In this document: positions 8,696-20,867 of the stretch, one piece after another | How positions within the stretch are numbered: position 1 is the first letter of the stretch | Layout: every line of letters starts with the position of its first letter | Origin: Hyperoodon ampullatus | Taxonomy: Eukaryota; Chordata; Mammalia; Artiodactyla; Ziphiidae | Direction: 5' to 3' | DNA length: 64,000 nt | Assembly (NCBI GenBank): GCA_949752795.1 | Contig: CATKHW010000427.1 | Span: forward strand, 434,001-498,000 | The notes under the pieces: model-generated | Databases searched by the model: none | Seen by the model: the letters and a program-made list of their open reading frames with translations, nothing else | What the model was told of the DNA's origin: nothing | Position numbers and translations under genes: made by a program

Positions 8696-10434
8696 CGTCT
8701 CAGTCCCAAGTGTCCCTCCTTATGCCACATCCAGCTGTCATTGTAGATAGGGTCATTCCAGCTTTCATCAGAGACCCTGAAGGATTTGTAAAGAATTTCC
8801 CAGTTTTTTTGTTTTGTTTTTGAAATTCTTTTTTATAGTGGGTTTGAGCTGATTCTCGCTGCCATGTTTATGCCAGTCTAGACACACTTGATTCCCTTAC
8901 GGAGACATATCAATACATAGGTTTTAAGATTCTTACTAGTCAGATATTTTCCTCTGCGGGAAATATGGGGTTTTGAGTCCCTTTGACTGAGGACGGTGTA
9001 GGTCTTGACTATTCCATAGTTGGTTTTTGGAACGGTACCTGTGCTTATATCAAACTCTGTTTTTATGCATCACCCCACCTCTCCTTCCCCCTTAAGCAGG
9101 TATAAGAGTGTTTTCTAAATGTGAGACACTGTTCTCTTTCCTAACTCAGTTCAAGTGTAGCCATGTTTACAGGATCTTCATAAGTGATATCTTATGATAA
9201 GTTTCTTTTTCTGTGTGACTTATTTCACTTAGAATCATCGTACCTGAATCCACCCATTTTGCTGCTACTGGTCTTATGACATTGATTTCATGGCTGAGGG
9301 ATATTCCATCGTATGTAAGTACCACAATTTTTTGAACCATGTTTATATTTTCTGGGATACTTAAGGTGTATCCAAGTTCAGGTCCTTGTATGCAGTGCAG
9401 CCCTAAATTTTGGGGTGGCTCTGTCTTATTGATTTTCAGTTTTCCCAAGGTATATTCCCTAGACTGGTAGTGCCCTTGGCTCTGTAGCTCTGTTCTTTAC
9501 TTGTTTTAGGGAACAGAATGCACTCCTCCAGAGAGGCAGTTGGCAATTTACATCCCGCCCATCAGCATAACAAGGCTCCCTGTTCTCCAGGGCCTGTCTT
9601 GCCTTTCTTGTTCTTACACATTTTGTGGATGTCCCTTTTGACCGGTGGGAAGTGATACTTCTTTGTAGTGCAGATTTGCATTGCCCGCTTGCTTGCTTGG
9701 CCAAAAAGGGCGTATGCGTTTTCTCCTGAATATATTCAGGAGAAAACGCATACACCCTTTTTGGCCAAGTGCATCATTGTCGAAGTTGTGCCCCTCTTCC
9801 TGTGCTTTAAAGGCGATTCCAACGTACCTCTTGAAATCTGTTTCCTGCTATTCTGCCTCGCTTTCAAGTCCGCCTCGTTGCCTTCCCTCAACAGATTTTT
9901 GGACGATAGTTGTCCTTTATTACTCGGCCAGTTTGTGAATTGCTGTGCCCCTGAGCTCCATTTTTCAACTCGTTTTTGGTGAGCTGACCGCAAGTCCAAA
10001 ATTTTGGTTCAGGACCTATACTGGTTCCCGGTGGGTGGCTGAGAATTTGGTTAATTCTTCTTCCTGCCGGGAAATTACAGTGATATGTGCCCGTCCAAAT
10101 GCCTAACAGCTACTCTCTCATTGGTTCTCCCTCTTCCCTTTCATCCTCTGCCAAATTGGCAACCTGTGCGAACCAAGAGGTTAAAGGGGCTGTCTCTCCA
10201 AGTTGGGAGGTTGATAGTAAAGCAGACGGAAAGTCAAACCAGAGCACCAGGAGAGGGACTATTCGTTGAGTTTTAGAAACCTTTCGTATTCACAGTGTGT
10301 CTGTTCCCTAGGTTTCCCGCACATGTTATAGCTGTAGTAATATTCCCTTCAACCTGGAGAGTTCGGACCCATGGAATGGGTGCCATGCATTATTGCTTTA
10401 AAGGGTCTGCATTTGCTCACCCAATCTCACCAAT
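8696..10434 (+). repeat. Satellite unit 6
   Basis: Distinguishing changes: CTTGACTATT at 9004, a CpG loss in GTATGTAAG near 9312, and AGTTCAGG near 9375. Palindrome 9696-9769 has one right-arm mismatch, G-to-A at 9754. L1 relic frames 9167-9448 and 9459-9755. The 5' half matches unit 9 at an offset of 5,217 bp. Confidence 0.93.
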
Positions 10435-12173
10435 CGTCTCAGTCCCAAGTGTCCCTCCTTATGCCACATCCAGCTGTCGTTGTAGATAGGGTCATTCCAG
10501 CTTTCATCAGAGACCCTGAAGGAATTGTAAAGAATTTCCCAGTTTTTTTGTTTTGTTTTTGAAATTCCTTTTTATAGTGGGTTTGAGCTGATTCTCGCTG
10601 CCATGTTTATGCCAGTCTAGACACACTTGATTCCCTTACGGAGACATATCAATACATAGGTTTTAAGATTCTTACTAGTCAGATATTTTCCTCTGCGGGA
10701 AATATGGGGTTTTGAGTCCCTTTCACTGAGGACGTTGTAGGTCTTGTCTATTCCATAGTTGGTTTTTGGAACGGTACCTGTGCTTATATCAAACTCTGGT
10801 TTTATGCATCACCCCACCTCTCCTTCCCCCTTAAGCAGGTATAAGAGTGTTTTCTAAATGTGAGACAATGTTCTCTTTCCTAACGCAGTTCAAGTGTAGC
10901 CATGTTTACAGGATCTTCATAAGTGATATCTTATGATAAGTTTCTTTTTCTGTGTGACTTATTTCACTTAGAATCATCGTACCTGAATCCACCCATTTTG
11001 CTGCTACTGGTCTTATGACATTGATTTCATGGCTGAGGGATATTCCATCGTACGTAAGTACCACAATTTTTTGAACCATGTTTATATTTTCTGGGATACT
11101 TAAGGTGTATCCAAGTTCAGGTCCTTGTATGCAGTGCAGCCCTAAATTTTGGGGTGGCTCTGTCTTATTGATTTTCAGTTTTCCCAAGGTATATTTCGTA
11201 GACTGGTAGTGCCCTTGGCTCTGTAGCTCTGTTCTTTACTTGTTTTAGGGAACAGAATGCACTCCTCCAGAGAGGCAGTTGGCAATTTACATGCCGCCCA
11301 TCAGCATAACAAGGCTCCCTGTTCTCCAGGGCCTGTCTTGCCTTTCTTGTTCTTACACATTTTGTGGATGTCCCTTTTGACCGGTGGGAAGTGATACTTC
11401 TTTGTAGTGCAGATTTGCATTGCCCGCTTGCTTGCTTGGCCAAAAAGGGCGTATGCGTTTTCTCCTGAATATATTCAGGAGAAAACGCATACGCCCTTTT
11501 TGGCCAAGTGCATCATTGTCGAAGTTGTGCCCCTCTTCCTGTGCTTTAAAGGCGATTCCAACGTACCTCTTGAAATCTGTTTCCTGCTATTCTGCCTCGC
11601 TTTCAAGTCCGCCTCGTTGCCTTCCCTCAACAGATTTTTGGACGATAGTTGTCCTTTATTACTCGGCCAGTTTGTGAATTGCTGTGCCCCTGAGCTCCAT
11701 TTTTCAACTCGTTTTTGGTGAGCTGACCGCAAGTCCAAAATTTTGGTTCAGGACCTATACTGGTTCCCGGTGGGTGGCTGAGAATTTGGTTAATTCTTCT
11801 TCCTGCCGGGAAATTACAGTGATATGTGCCCGTCCAAATGCCTAACAGCTACTCTCTCATTGGTTCTCCCTCTTCCCTTTCATCCTCTGCCAAATTGGCA
11901 ACCTGTGCGAACCAAGAGGTTAAAGGGGCTGTCTCTCAAAGTTGGGAGGTTGATAGTAAAGCAGACGGAAAGTCAAACCGGAGCACCAGGAGAGGGACTA
12001 TTCGTTGAGTTTTAGAAACCTTTCGTATTCACAGTGTGTCCGTTCTCTAGGTTTCCCGCACATGTTATAGCTGTAGTAATATTCCCTTCAACCTGGAGAG
12101 TTCAGACCCATGGAATGGGTGCCATGCATTATTGCTTTAAAGGGTCTGCATTTGCTCACCCAATCTCACCGAT
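10435..12173 (+). repeat. Satellite unit 7 (mosaic)
   Basis: The 5' half is unit 6/8-like (GAGGACGTTG near 10728, AGTTCAGG, CATGCCGCC); the 3' half returns to unit 1 type, with A at the 1504-equivalent site. A change to TATTTCGTAGAC near 11192 removes the stop between the two L1 frames, giving the longer frame 11165-11443. Palindrome 11435-11508 perfect. Confidence 0.93.
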
Positions 12174-13912
12174 CGTCTCTGTCCCAAGTGTCCCTCCTTA
12201 TGCCACATCCAGCTGTCGTTGTAGATAGGGTCATTCCAGCTTTCATCAGAGACCCTGAAGGAATTGTAAAGAATTTCCCAGTTTTTTTGTTTTGTTTTTG
12301 AAATTCCTTTTTATAGTGGGTTTGAGCTGATTCTCGCTGCCATGTTTATGCCAGTCTAGACACACTTGATTCCCTTACGGAGACATATCAATACATAGGT
12401 TTTAAGATTCTTACTAGTCAGATATTTTCCTCTGCGGGAAATATGGGGTTTTGAGTCCCTTTCACTGAGGACGTTGTAGGTCTTGTCTATTCCATAGTTG
12501 GTTTTTGGAACGGTACCTGTGCTTATATCAAACTCTGGTTTTATGCATCACCCCACCTCTCCTTCCCCCTTAAGCAGGTATAAGAGTGTTTTCTAAATGT
12601 GAGACACTGTTCTCTTTCCTAACTCAGTTCAAGTGTAGCCATGTTTACAGGATCTTCATAAGTGATATCTTATGATAAGTTTCTTTTTCTGTGTGACTTA
12701 TTTCACTTAGAATCATCATACCTGAATCCACCCATTTTGCTGCTACTGGTCTTATGACATTGATTTCATGGCTGAGGGATATTCCATCGTACGTAAGTAC
12801 TACAATTTTTTGAACCATGTTTATATTTTCTGGGATACTTAAGGTGTATCCCAGTTCAGGTCCTTGTATGCAGTGCAGCCCTAAATTTTGGGGTGGCTCT
12901 GTCTTATTGATTTTCAGTTTTCCCAAGGTATATTCCCTAGTCTGGTAGTGCCCTTGGCTCTGTAGCTCTGTTCTTTACTTGTTTTAGGGAACAGAATGCA
13001 CTCCTCCAGAGAGGCAGTTGGCAATTTACATGCCGCCCATCAGCATAACAAGGCTCCCTGTTCTCCAGGGCCTGTCTTGCCTTTCTTGTTCTTACACATT
13101 TTGTGGATGTCCCTTTTGACCGGTGGGAAGTGATACTTCTTTGTAGTGCAGATTTGCATTGCCCGCTTGCTTGCTTGGCCAAAAAGGGCGTATGCGTTTT
13201 CTCCTGAATATATTCAGGAGAAAACGCATACGCCCTTTTTGGCCAAGTGCATCATTGTCGAAGTTGTGCCCCTCTTCCTGTGCTTTAAAGGCGATTCCAA
13301 CGTACCTCTTGAAATCTGTTTCCTGCTATTCTGCCTCGCTTTCAAGTCCGCCTCGTTGCCTTCCCTCAACAGATTTTTGGACGATAGTTGTCCTTTATTA
13401 CTCGGCCAGTTTGTGAATTGCTGTGCCCCTGAGCTCCATTTTTCAACTCGTTTTTGGTGAGCTGACCGCAAGTCCAAAATTTTGGTTCAGGACCTATACT
13501 GGTTCCCGGTGGGTGGCTGAGAATTTGGTTCATTCTTCTTCCTGCCGGGAAATTACAGTGATATGTGCCCGTCCAAATGCCTAACAGCTACTCTCTCATT
13601 GGTTCTCCCTCTTCCCTTTCATCCTCTGCCAAATTGGCAACCTGTGCGAACCAAGAGGTTAAAGGGGCTGTCTCTCCAAGTTGGGAGGTTGATAGTAAAG
13701 CAGACGGAAAGTCAAACCGGAGCACCAGGAGAGGGACTATTCGTTGAGTTTTAGAAACCTTTCGTATTCACAGTGTGTCCGTTCCCTAGGTTTCCCGCAC
13801 ATGTTATAGCTGTAGTAATATTCCCTTCAACCTGGAGAGTTCGGACCCATGGAATGGGTGCCATGCATTATTGCTTTAAAGGGTCTGCATTTGCTCACCC
13901 AATCTCACCAAT
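12174..13912 (+). repeat. Satellite unit 8
   Basis: Starts unit 1-like (GTCTCTGTCCC), then matches unit 7. Two substitutions fall in island A (ATCATCATACC near 12716, GTACTACAA near 12797). Palindrome 13174-13247 perfect. Its 3' end matches that of unit 5 (GTTCCCTAGG; CTGTCATTG). Confidence 0.93.
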
Positions 13913-15651
13913 CGTCTCAGTCCCAAGTGTCCCTCCTTATGCCACATCCAGCTGTCATTGTAGATAGGGTCATTCCAGCTTTCATCAGAGACCCTGAAGG
14001 AATTGTAAAGAATTTCCCGGTTTTTTTGTTTTGTTTTTGAAATTCCTTTTTATAGTGGGTTTGAGCTGATTCTCGCTGCCATGTTTATGCCAGTCTAGAC
14101 ACACTTGATTCCCTTACGGAGACATATCAATACATAGGTTTTAAGATTCTTACTAGTCAGATATTTTCCTCTGCGGGAAATATGGGGTTTTGAGTCCCTT
14201 TCACTGAGGACGGTGTAGGTCTTGACTATTCCATAGTTGGTTTTTGGAACGGTACCTGTGCTTATATCAAACTCTGTTTTTATGCATCACCCCACCTCTC
14301 CTTCCCCCTTAAGCAAGTATAAGAGTGTTTTCTAAATGTGAGACACTGTTCTCTTTCCTAACTCAGTTCAAGTGTAGCCATGTTTACAGGATCTTCATAA
14401 GTGATATCTTATGATAAGTTTCTTTTTCTGTGTGACTTATTTCACTTAGAATCATCGTACCTGAATCCACCCATTTTGCTGCTACTGGTCTTATGACATT
14501 GATTTCATGGCTGAGGGATATTCTATCGTACGTAAGTACCACAATTTTTTGAACCATGTTTATATTTTCTGGGATACTTAAGGTGTATCCAAGTTGAGGT
14601 CCTTGTATGCAGTGCAGCCCTAAATTTTGGGGTGGCTCTGTCTTATTGATTTTCAGTTTTCCCAAGGTATATTCCCTAGACTGGTAGTGCCCTTGGCTCT
14701 GTAGCTCTGTTCTTTACTTGTTTTAGGGAACAGAATGCACTCCTCCAGAGAGGCAGTTGGCAATTTACATCCCGCCCATCAGCATAACAAGGCTCCCTGT
14801 TCTCCAGGGCCTGTCTTGCCTTTCTTGTTCTTACACATTTTGTGGATGTCCCTTTTGACCGGTGGGAAGTGATACTTCTTTGTAGTGCAGATTTGCATTG
14901 CCCGCTTGCTTGCTTGGCCAAAAAGGGCGTATGCGTTTTCACCTGAATATATTCAGGAGAAAACGCATACGCCCTTTTTGGCCAAGTGCGTCACTGTCGA
15001 AGTTGTGCCCCTCTTCCTGTGCTTTAAAGGCGATTCCAACGTACCTCTTGAAATCTGTTTCCTGCTATTCTGCCTCACTTTCAAGTCCGCCTCGTTGCCT
15101 TCCCTCAACAGATTTTTGGACGATAGTTGTCCTTTATTACTCGGCCAGTTTGTGAATTGCTGTGCCCCTGAGCTCCATTTTTAAACTCGTTTTTTGTGAG
15201 CTGACCGCAAGTCCAAAATTTTGGTTCAGGACCTATACTGGTTCCCGGTGGGTGGCTGAGAATTTGGTTAATTCTTCTTCCTGCCGGGAAATTACAGTGA
15301 TATGTGCCCGTCCAAATGCCTAACAGCTACTCTCTCATTGGTTCTCCCTCTTCCCTTTCATCCTCTGCCAAATTGGCAACCTGTGCGAACCAAGAGGTTA
15401 AAGGGGCTGTCTCTCCAAGTTGGGAGGTTGATAGTAAAGCAGACGGAAAGTCAAACCGGAGCACCAGGAGAGGGACTATTCGTTGAGTTTTAGAAACCTT
15501 TCGTATTCACAGTGTGTCCGTTCTCTAGGTTTCCCGCACATGTTATAGCTGTAGTAATATTCCCTTCAACCTGGAGAGTTCGGACCCATGGAATGGGTGC
15601 CATGCATTATTGCTTTAAAGGGTCTGCATTTGCTCACCCAATCTCACCAAT
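13913..15651 (+). repeat. Satellite unit 9
   Basis: Shares CTTGACTATT (14221) with unit 6. Private changes include TTCTATCG in island A and TTTTTAAACTCG near 15179. Palindrome 14913-14986 has one left-arm mismatch, T-to-A at 14941. Confidence 0.93.
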
Positions 15652-17390
15652 CGTCTCAGTCCCAAGTGTCCCTCCTTATGCCACATCCAGCTGTCGTTGT
15701 AGATAGGGTCATTCCAGCCTTCATCAGAGACCCTGAAGGAATTGTAAAGAATTTCCCAGTTTTTTTGTTTTGTTTTTGAAATTCCTTTTTATAGTGGGTT
15801 TGAGCTGATTCTCGCTGCCATGTTTATGCCAGTCTAGACACACTTGATTCCCTTACGGAGACATATCAATACATAGGTTTTAAGATTCTTACTAGTCAGA
15901 TATTTTCCTCTGTGGGAAATATGGGGTTTTGAGTCCCTTTCGCTGAGGACGGTGTAGGTCTTGTCTATTCCATAGTTGGTTTTTGGAACGGTACCTGTGC
16001 TTATATCAAACTCTGGTTTTATGCATCACCCCACCTCTCCTTCCCCCTTAAGCAGGTATAAGAGTGTTTTCTAAATGTGAGACACTGTTCTCTTTCCTAA
16101 CTCAGTTCAAGTGTAGCCATGTTTACAGGATCTTCATAAGTGATATCTTATGATAAGTTTCTTTTTCTGTGTGACTTATTTCACTTAGAATCATCGTACC
16201 TGAATCCACCCATTTTGCTGCTACTGGTCTTATGACATTGATTTCATGGCTGAGGGATATTCCATCGTACGTAAGTACCACAATTTTTTGAACCATGTTT
16301 ATATTTTCTGGGATACTTAAGGTGTATCCAAGTTGAGGTCCTTGTATGCAGTGCAGCCCTAAATTTTGGGGTGGCTCTGTCTTATTGATTTTCAGTTTTC
16401 CCAAGGTATATTCCCTAGACTGGTAGTGCCCTTGGCTCTGTAGCTCTGTTCTTTACTTGTTGTAGGGAACAGAATGCACTCCTCCAGAGAGGCAGTTGGC
16501 AATTTACATCCCGCCCATCAGCATAACAAGGCTCCCTGTTCTCCAGGGCCTGTCTTGCCTTTCTTGTTCTTACACATTTTGTGGATGTCCCTTTTGACCG
16601 GTGGGAAGTGATACTTCTTTGTAGTGCAGATTTGCATTGCCCGCTTGCTTGCTTGGCCAAAAAGGGCGTATGCATTTTCTCCTGAATATATTCAGGAGAA
16701 AACGCATACGCCCTTTTTGGCCAAGTGCATCATTGTCGAAGTTGTGCCCCTCTTCCTGTGCTTTGAAGGCGATTCCAACGTACCTCTTGAAATCTGTTTC
16801 CTGCTATTCTGCCTCGCTTTCAAGTCCGCCTCGTTGCCTTCCCTCAACAGATTTTTGGACGATAGTTGTCCTTTATTACTCGGCCAGTTTGTGAATTGCT
16901 GTGCCCCTGAGCTCCATTTTTCAACTCGTTTTTGGTGAGCTGACCGCAAGTCCAAAATTTTGGTTCAGGACCTATACTGGTTCCCGGTGGGTGGCTGAGA
17001 ATTTGGTTAATTCTTCTTCCTGCCGGGAAATTACAGTGATATGTGCCCGTCCAAATGCCTAACAGCTACTCTCTCATTGGTTCTCCCTCTTCCCTTTCAT
17101 CCTCTGCCAAATTGGCAACCTGTGCGAACCAAGAGGTTAAAGGGGCTGTCTCTCCAAGTTGGGAGGTTGATAGTAAAGCAGACGGAAAGTCAAACCGGAG
17201 CACCAGGAGAGGGACTATGCGTTGAGTTTTAGAAACCTTTCGTATTCACAGTGTGTCCGTTCTCTAGGTTTCCCGCACATGTTATAGCTGTAGAAATATT
17301 CCCTTCAACCTGGAGAGTTCGGACTCATGGAATGGGTGCCATGCATTATTGCTTTAAAGGGTCTGCATTTGCTCACCCAATCTCACCAAT
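15652..17390 (+). repeat. Satellite unit 10 (first of the 10/21/26 family)
   Basis: Carries CTTTGAAGGCG near 16762 and TGTAGAAATAT near 17290, shared with units 21 and 26. Palindrome 16652-16725 has one left-arm mismatch, G-to-A at 16674. This is the first unit with the CGCTGAGGACGGTG variant that weakly resembles a CENP-B box. Confidence 0.93.
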
Positions 17391-19129
17391 CGTCTCAGTC
17401 CCAAGTGTCCCTCCTTATGCCACATCCAGCTGTCGTTGTAGATAGGGTCATTCCAGCTTTCATCAGAGACCCTGAAGGAATTGTAAAGAAATTCCCAGTG
17501 TTTTTGTTTTGTTTTTGAAATTCCTTTTTATAGTGGGTTTGAGCTGATTCTCGCTGCCATGTTTATGCCAGTCTAGACACACTTGATTCCCTTACGGAGA
17601 CATATCAATACATAGGTTTTAAGATTCTTACTAGTCAGATATTTTCCTCTGCGGGAAATATGGGGTTTTGAGTCCCTTTCACTGAGGACGGTGTAGGTCT
17701 TGTCTATTCCATAGTTGGTTTTTGGAACGGTACCTGTGCTTATATCAAACTCTGGTTTTATGCATCACCCCACCTCTCCTTCCCCCTTAAGCAGGTATAA
17801 GAGTGTTTTCTAAATGTGAGACACTGTTCTCTTTCCTAACTCAGTTCAAGTGTAGCCATGTTTACAGGATCTTCATAAGTGATATCTTATGATAAGTTTC
17901 TTTTTCTGTGTGACTTATTTCACTTAGAATCATCGTACCTGAATCCACCCATTTTGCTGCTACTGGTCTTATGACATTGATTTCATGGCTGAGGGATATT
18001 CCATCGTACGTAAGTACCACAATTTTTTGAACCATGTTTATATTTTCTGGGATACTTAAGGTGTATCCAAGTTGAGGTCCTTGTATGCAGTGCAGCCCTA
18101 AATTTTGGGGTGGCTCTGTCTTATTGATTTTCAGTTTTCCCAAGGTATATTCCCTAGACTGGTAGAGCCCTTGGCTCTGTAGCTCTGTTCTTTACTTGTT
18201 GTAGGGAACAGAATGCACTCCTCCAGAGAGGCAGTTGGCAATTTACATGCCGCCCATCAGCATAACAAGGCTCCCTGTTCTCCAGGGCCTGTCTTGCCTT
18301 TCTTGTTCTTACACATTTTGTGGATGTCCCTTTTGACCGGTGGGAAGTGATACTTCTTTGTAGTGCAGATTTGCATTGCCCGCTTGCTTGCTTGGCCAAA
18401 AAGGGCGTATGCGTTTTCTCCTGAATATATTCAGGAGAAAACGCATACGCCCTTTTTGGCCAAGTGCATCATTGTCGAAGTTGTGCCCCTCTTCCTGTGC
18501 TTTAAAGGCGATTCCAACGTACCTCTTGAAATCTGTTTCCTGCTATTCTGCCTCGCTTTCAAGTCCGCCTCGTTGCCTTCCCTCAACAGATTTTTGGACG
18601 ATAGTTGTCCTTTATTACTCGGCCAGTTTGTGAATTGCTGTGCCCCTGAGCTCCATTTTTCAACTCGTTTTTGGTGAGCTGACCGCAAGTCCAAAATTTT
18701 GGTTCAGGACCTATACTGGTTCCCGGTGGGTGGCTGAGAATTTGGTTCATTCTTCTTCCTGCCGGGAAATTACAGTGATATGTGCCCGTCCAAATGCCTA
18801 ACAGCTACTCTCTCATTGGTTCTCCCTCTTCCCTTTCATCCTCTGCCAAATTGGCAACCTGTGCGAACCAAGAGGTTAAAGGGGCTGTCTCTCCAAGTTG
18901 GGAGGTTGATAGTAAAGCAGACGGAAAGTCAAACCAGAGCACCAGGAGAGGGACTATGCGTTGAGTTTTAGAAACCTTTCGTATTCACAGTGTGTCCGTT
19001 CTCTAGGTTTCCCGCACATGTTATAGCTGTAGTAATATTCCCTTCAACCTGGAGAGTTTGGACCCATGGAATGGGTGCCATGCATTATTGCTTTAAAGGG
19101 TCTGCATTTGCTCACCCAATCTCACCAAT
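17391..19129 (+). repeat. Satellite unit 11 (11/22/27 family)
   Basis: Carries AAATTCCCAGTGTTTTTG near 17489 and GGTAGAGCCC near 18163, shared with units 22 and 27. The CpG at GAGTTCGG is lost (GAGTTTGG) near 19055. Palindrome 18391-18464 perfect. Confidence 0.93.
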
Positions 19130-20867
19130 CGTCTCAGTCCCAAGTGTCCCTCCTTATGCCACATCCAGCTGTCGTTGTAGATAGGGTCATTCCAGCCTTC
19201 ATCAGAGACCCTGAAGGAATTGTAAAGAATTACCCAGTTTCTTTGTTTTGTTTTTGAAATTCCTTTTTATAGTGGGTTTGAGCTGATTCTCGCTGCCATG
19301 TTTATGCCAGTCTAGACACACTTGATTCCCTTACGGAGACATATCAATACATAGGTTTTAAGATTCTTACTAGTCAGATATTTTCCTCTGCGGGAAATAT
19401 GGGGTTTTGAGTCCCTTTCGCTGAGGATGGTGTAGGTCTTGTCTATTCCATAGTTGGTTTTTGGAACGGTACCTGTGCTTATATCAAACTCTGGTTTTAT
19501 GCATCACCCCACCTCTCCTTCCCCCTTAAGCAGGTATAAGAGTGTTTTCTAAATGTGAGACACTGTTCTCTTTCCTAACTCAGTTCAAGTGTAGCCATGT
19601 TTACAGGATCTTCATAAGTGATATCTTATGATAAGTTTCTTTTTCTGTGTGACTTATTTCACTTAGAATCATCGTACCTGAATCCACCCATTTTGCTGCT
19701 ACTGGTCTTATGACATTGATTTCATGGCTGAGGGATATTCCATCGTACGTAAGTACCACAATTTTTTGAACCATGTTTATATTTTCTGGGATACTTAAGG
19801 TGTATCCAAGTTGAGGTCCTTGTATGCAGTGCAGCCCTAAATTTTGGGGTGGCTCTGTCTTATTGATTTTCAGTTTTCCCAAGGTATATTCCCTAGACTG
19901 GTAGTGCCCTTGGCTCTGTAGCTCTGTTCTTTACTTGCTGTAGGGAACAGAATGCACTCCTCCAGAGAGGCAGTTGGCAATTTACATCCCGCCCATCAGC
20001 ATAACAAGGCTCCCTGTTCTCCAGGGCCTGTCTTGCCTTTCTTGTTCTTACACATTTTGTGGATGTCCCTTTTGACCGGTGGGAAGTGATACTTCTTTGT
20101 AGTGCAGATTTGCATTGCCCGCTTGCTTGCTTGGCCAAAAAGGGCGTATGCGTTTTCTCCTGAATATATTCAGGAGAAAACGCATACGCCCTTTTTGGCC
20201 AAGTGCATCATTGTCGAAGTTGTGCCCCTCTTCCTGTGCTTTAAAGGCGATTCCAACGTACCTCTTGAAATCTGTTTCCTGCTATTCTGCCTCGCTTTCA
20301 AGTCCGCCTCGTTGCCTTCCCTCAACAGATTTTTGGACGATAGTTGTCCTTTATTACTCGGCCAGTTTGTGAATTGCTGTGCCCCTGAGATCCATTTTTC
20401 AACTCGTTTTTGGTGAGCTGACCGCAAGTCCAAAATTTTGGTTCAGGACCTATACTGGTTCCCGGTGGGTGGCTGAGAATTTGGTTAATTCTTCTTCCTG
20501 CCGGGAAATTACAGTGATATGTGCCCGTCCAAATGCCTAACAGCTACTCTCTCATTGGTTCTCCCTCCTCCCTTTCATTCACTGCCAAATTGGCAACCTG
20601 TGCGAACCAAGAGGTTAAAGGGGCTGTCTCTCCAAGTTGGGAGGTTGATAGTAAAGCAGACGGAAAGTCAAACCGGAGCACCAGGAGTGGGACTATTCGT
20701 TGAATTTAGAAACCTTTCGTATTCACAGTGTGTCCGTTCTCTAGGTTTCCCGCACATGTTATAGCTGTAGTAATATTCCCTTCAACCTGGAGAGTTGGGA
20801 CCCATGGAATGTGTGCCATGCATTATTGCTTTAAAGGGTCTGCATTTGCTCACCCAATCTCACCAAT
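19130..20867 (+). repeat. Satellite unit 12 (12/25 family, 1-bp deletion)
   Basis: 1,738 bp. One base is missing at GTTGAATTTAG near 20700, shared with unit 25. Also TACCCAGTTTCTTTG near 19231, CTGAGATCC near 20386 and CTCCTCCCTTTC near 20565. Palindrome 20130-20203 perfect. Confidence 0.93.
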
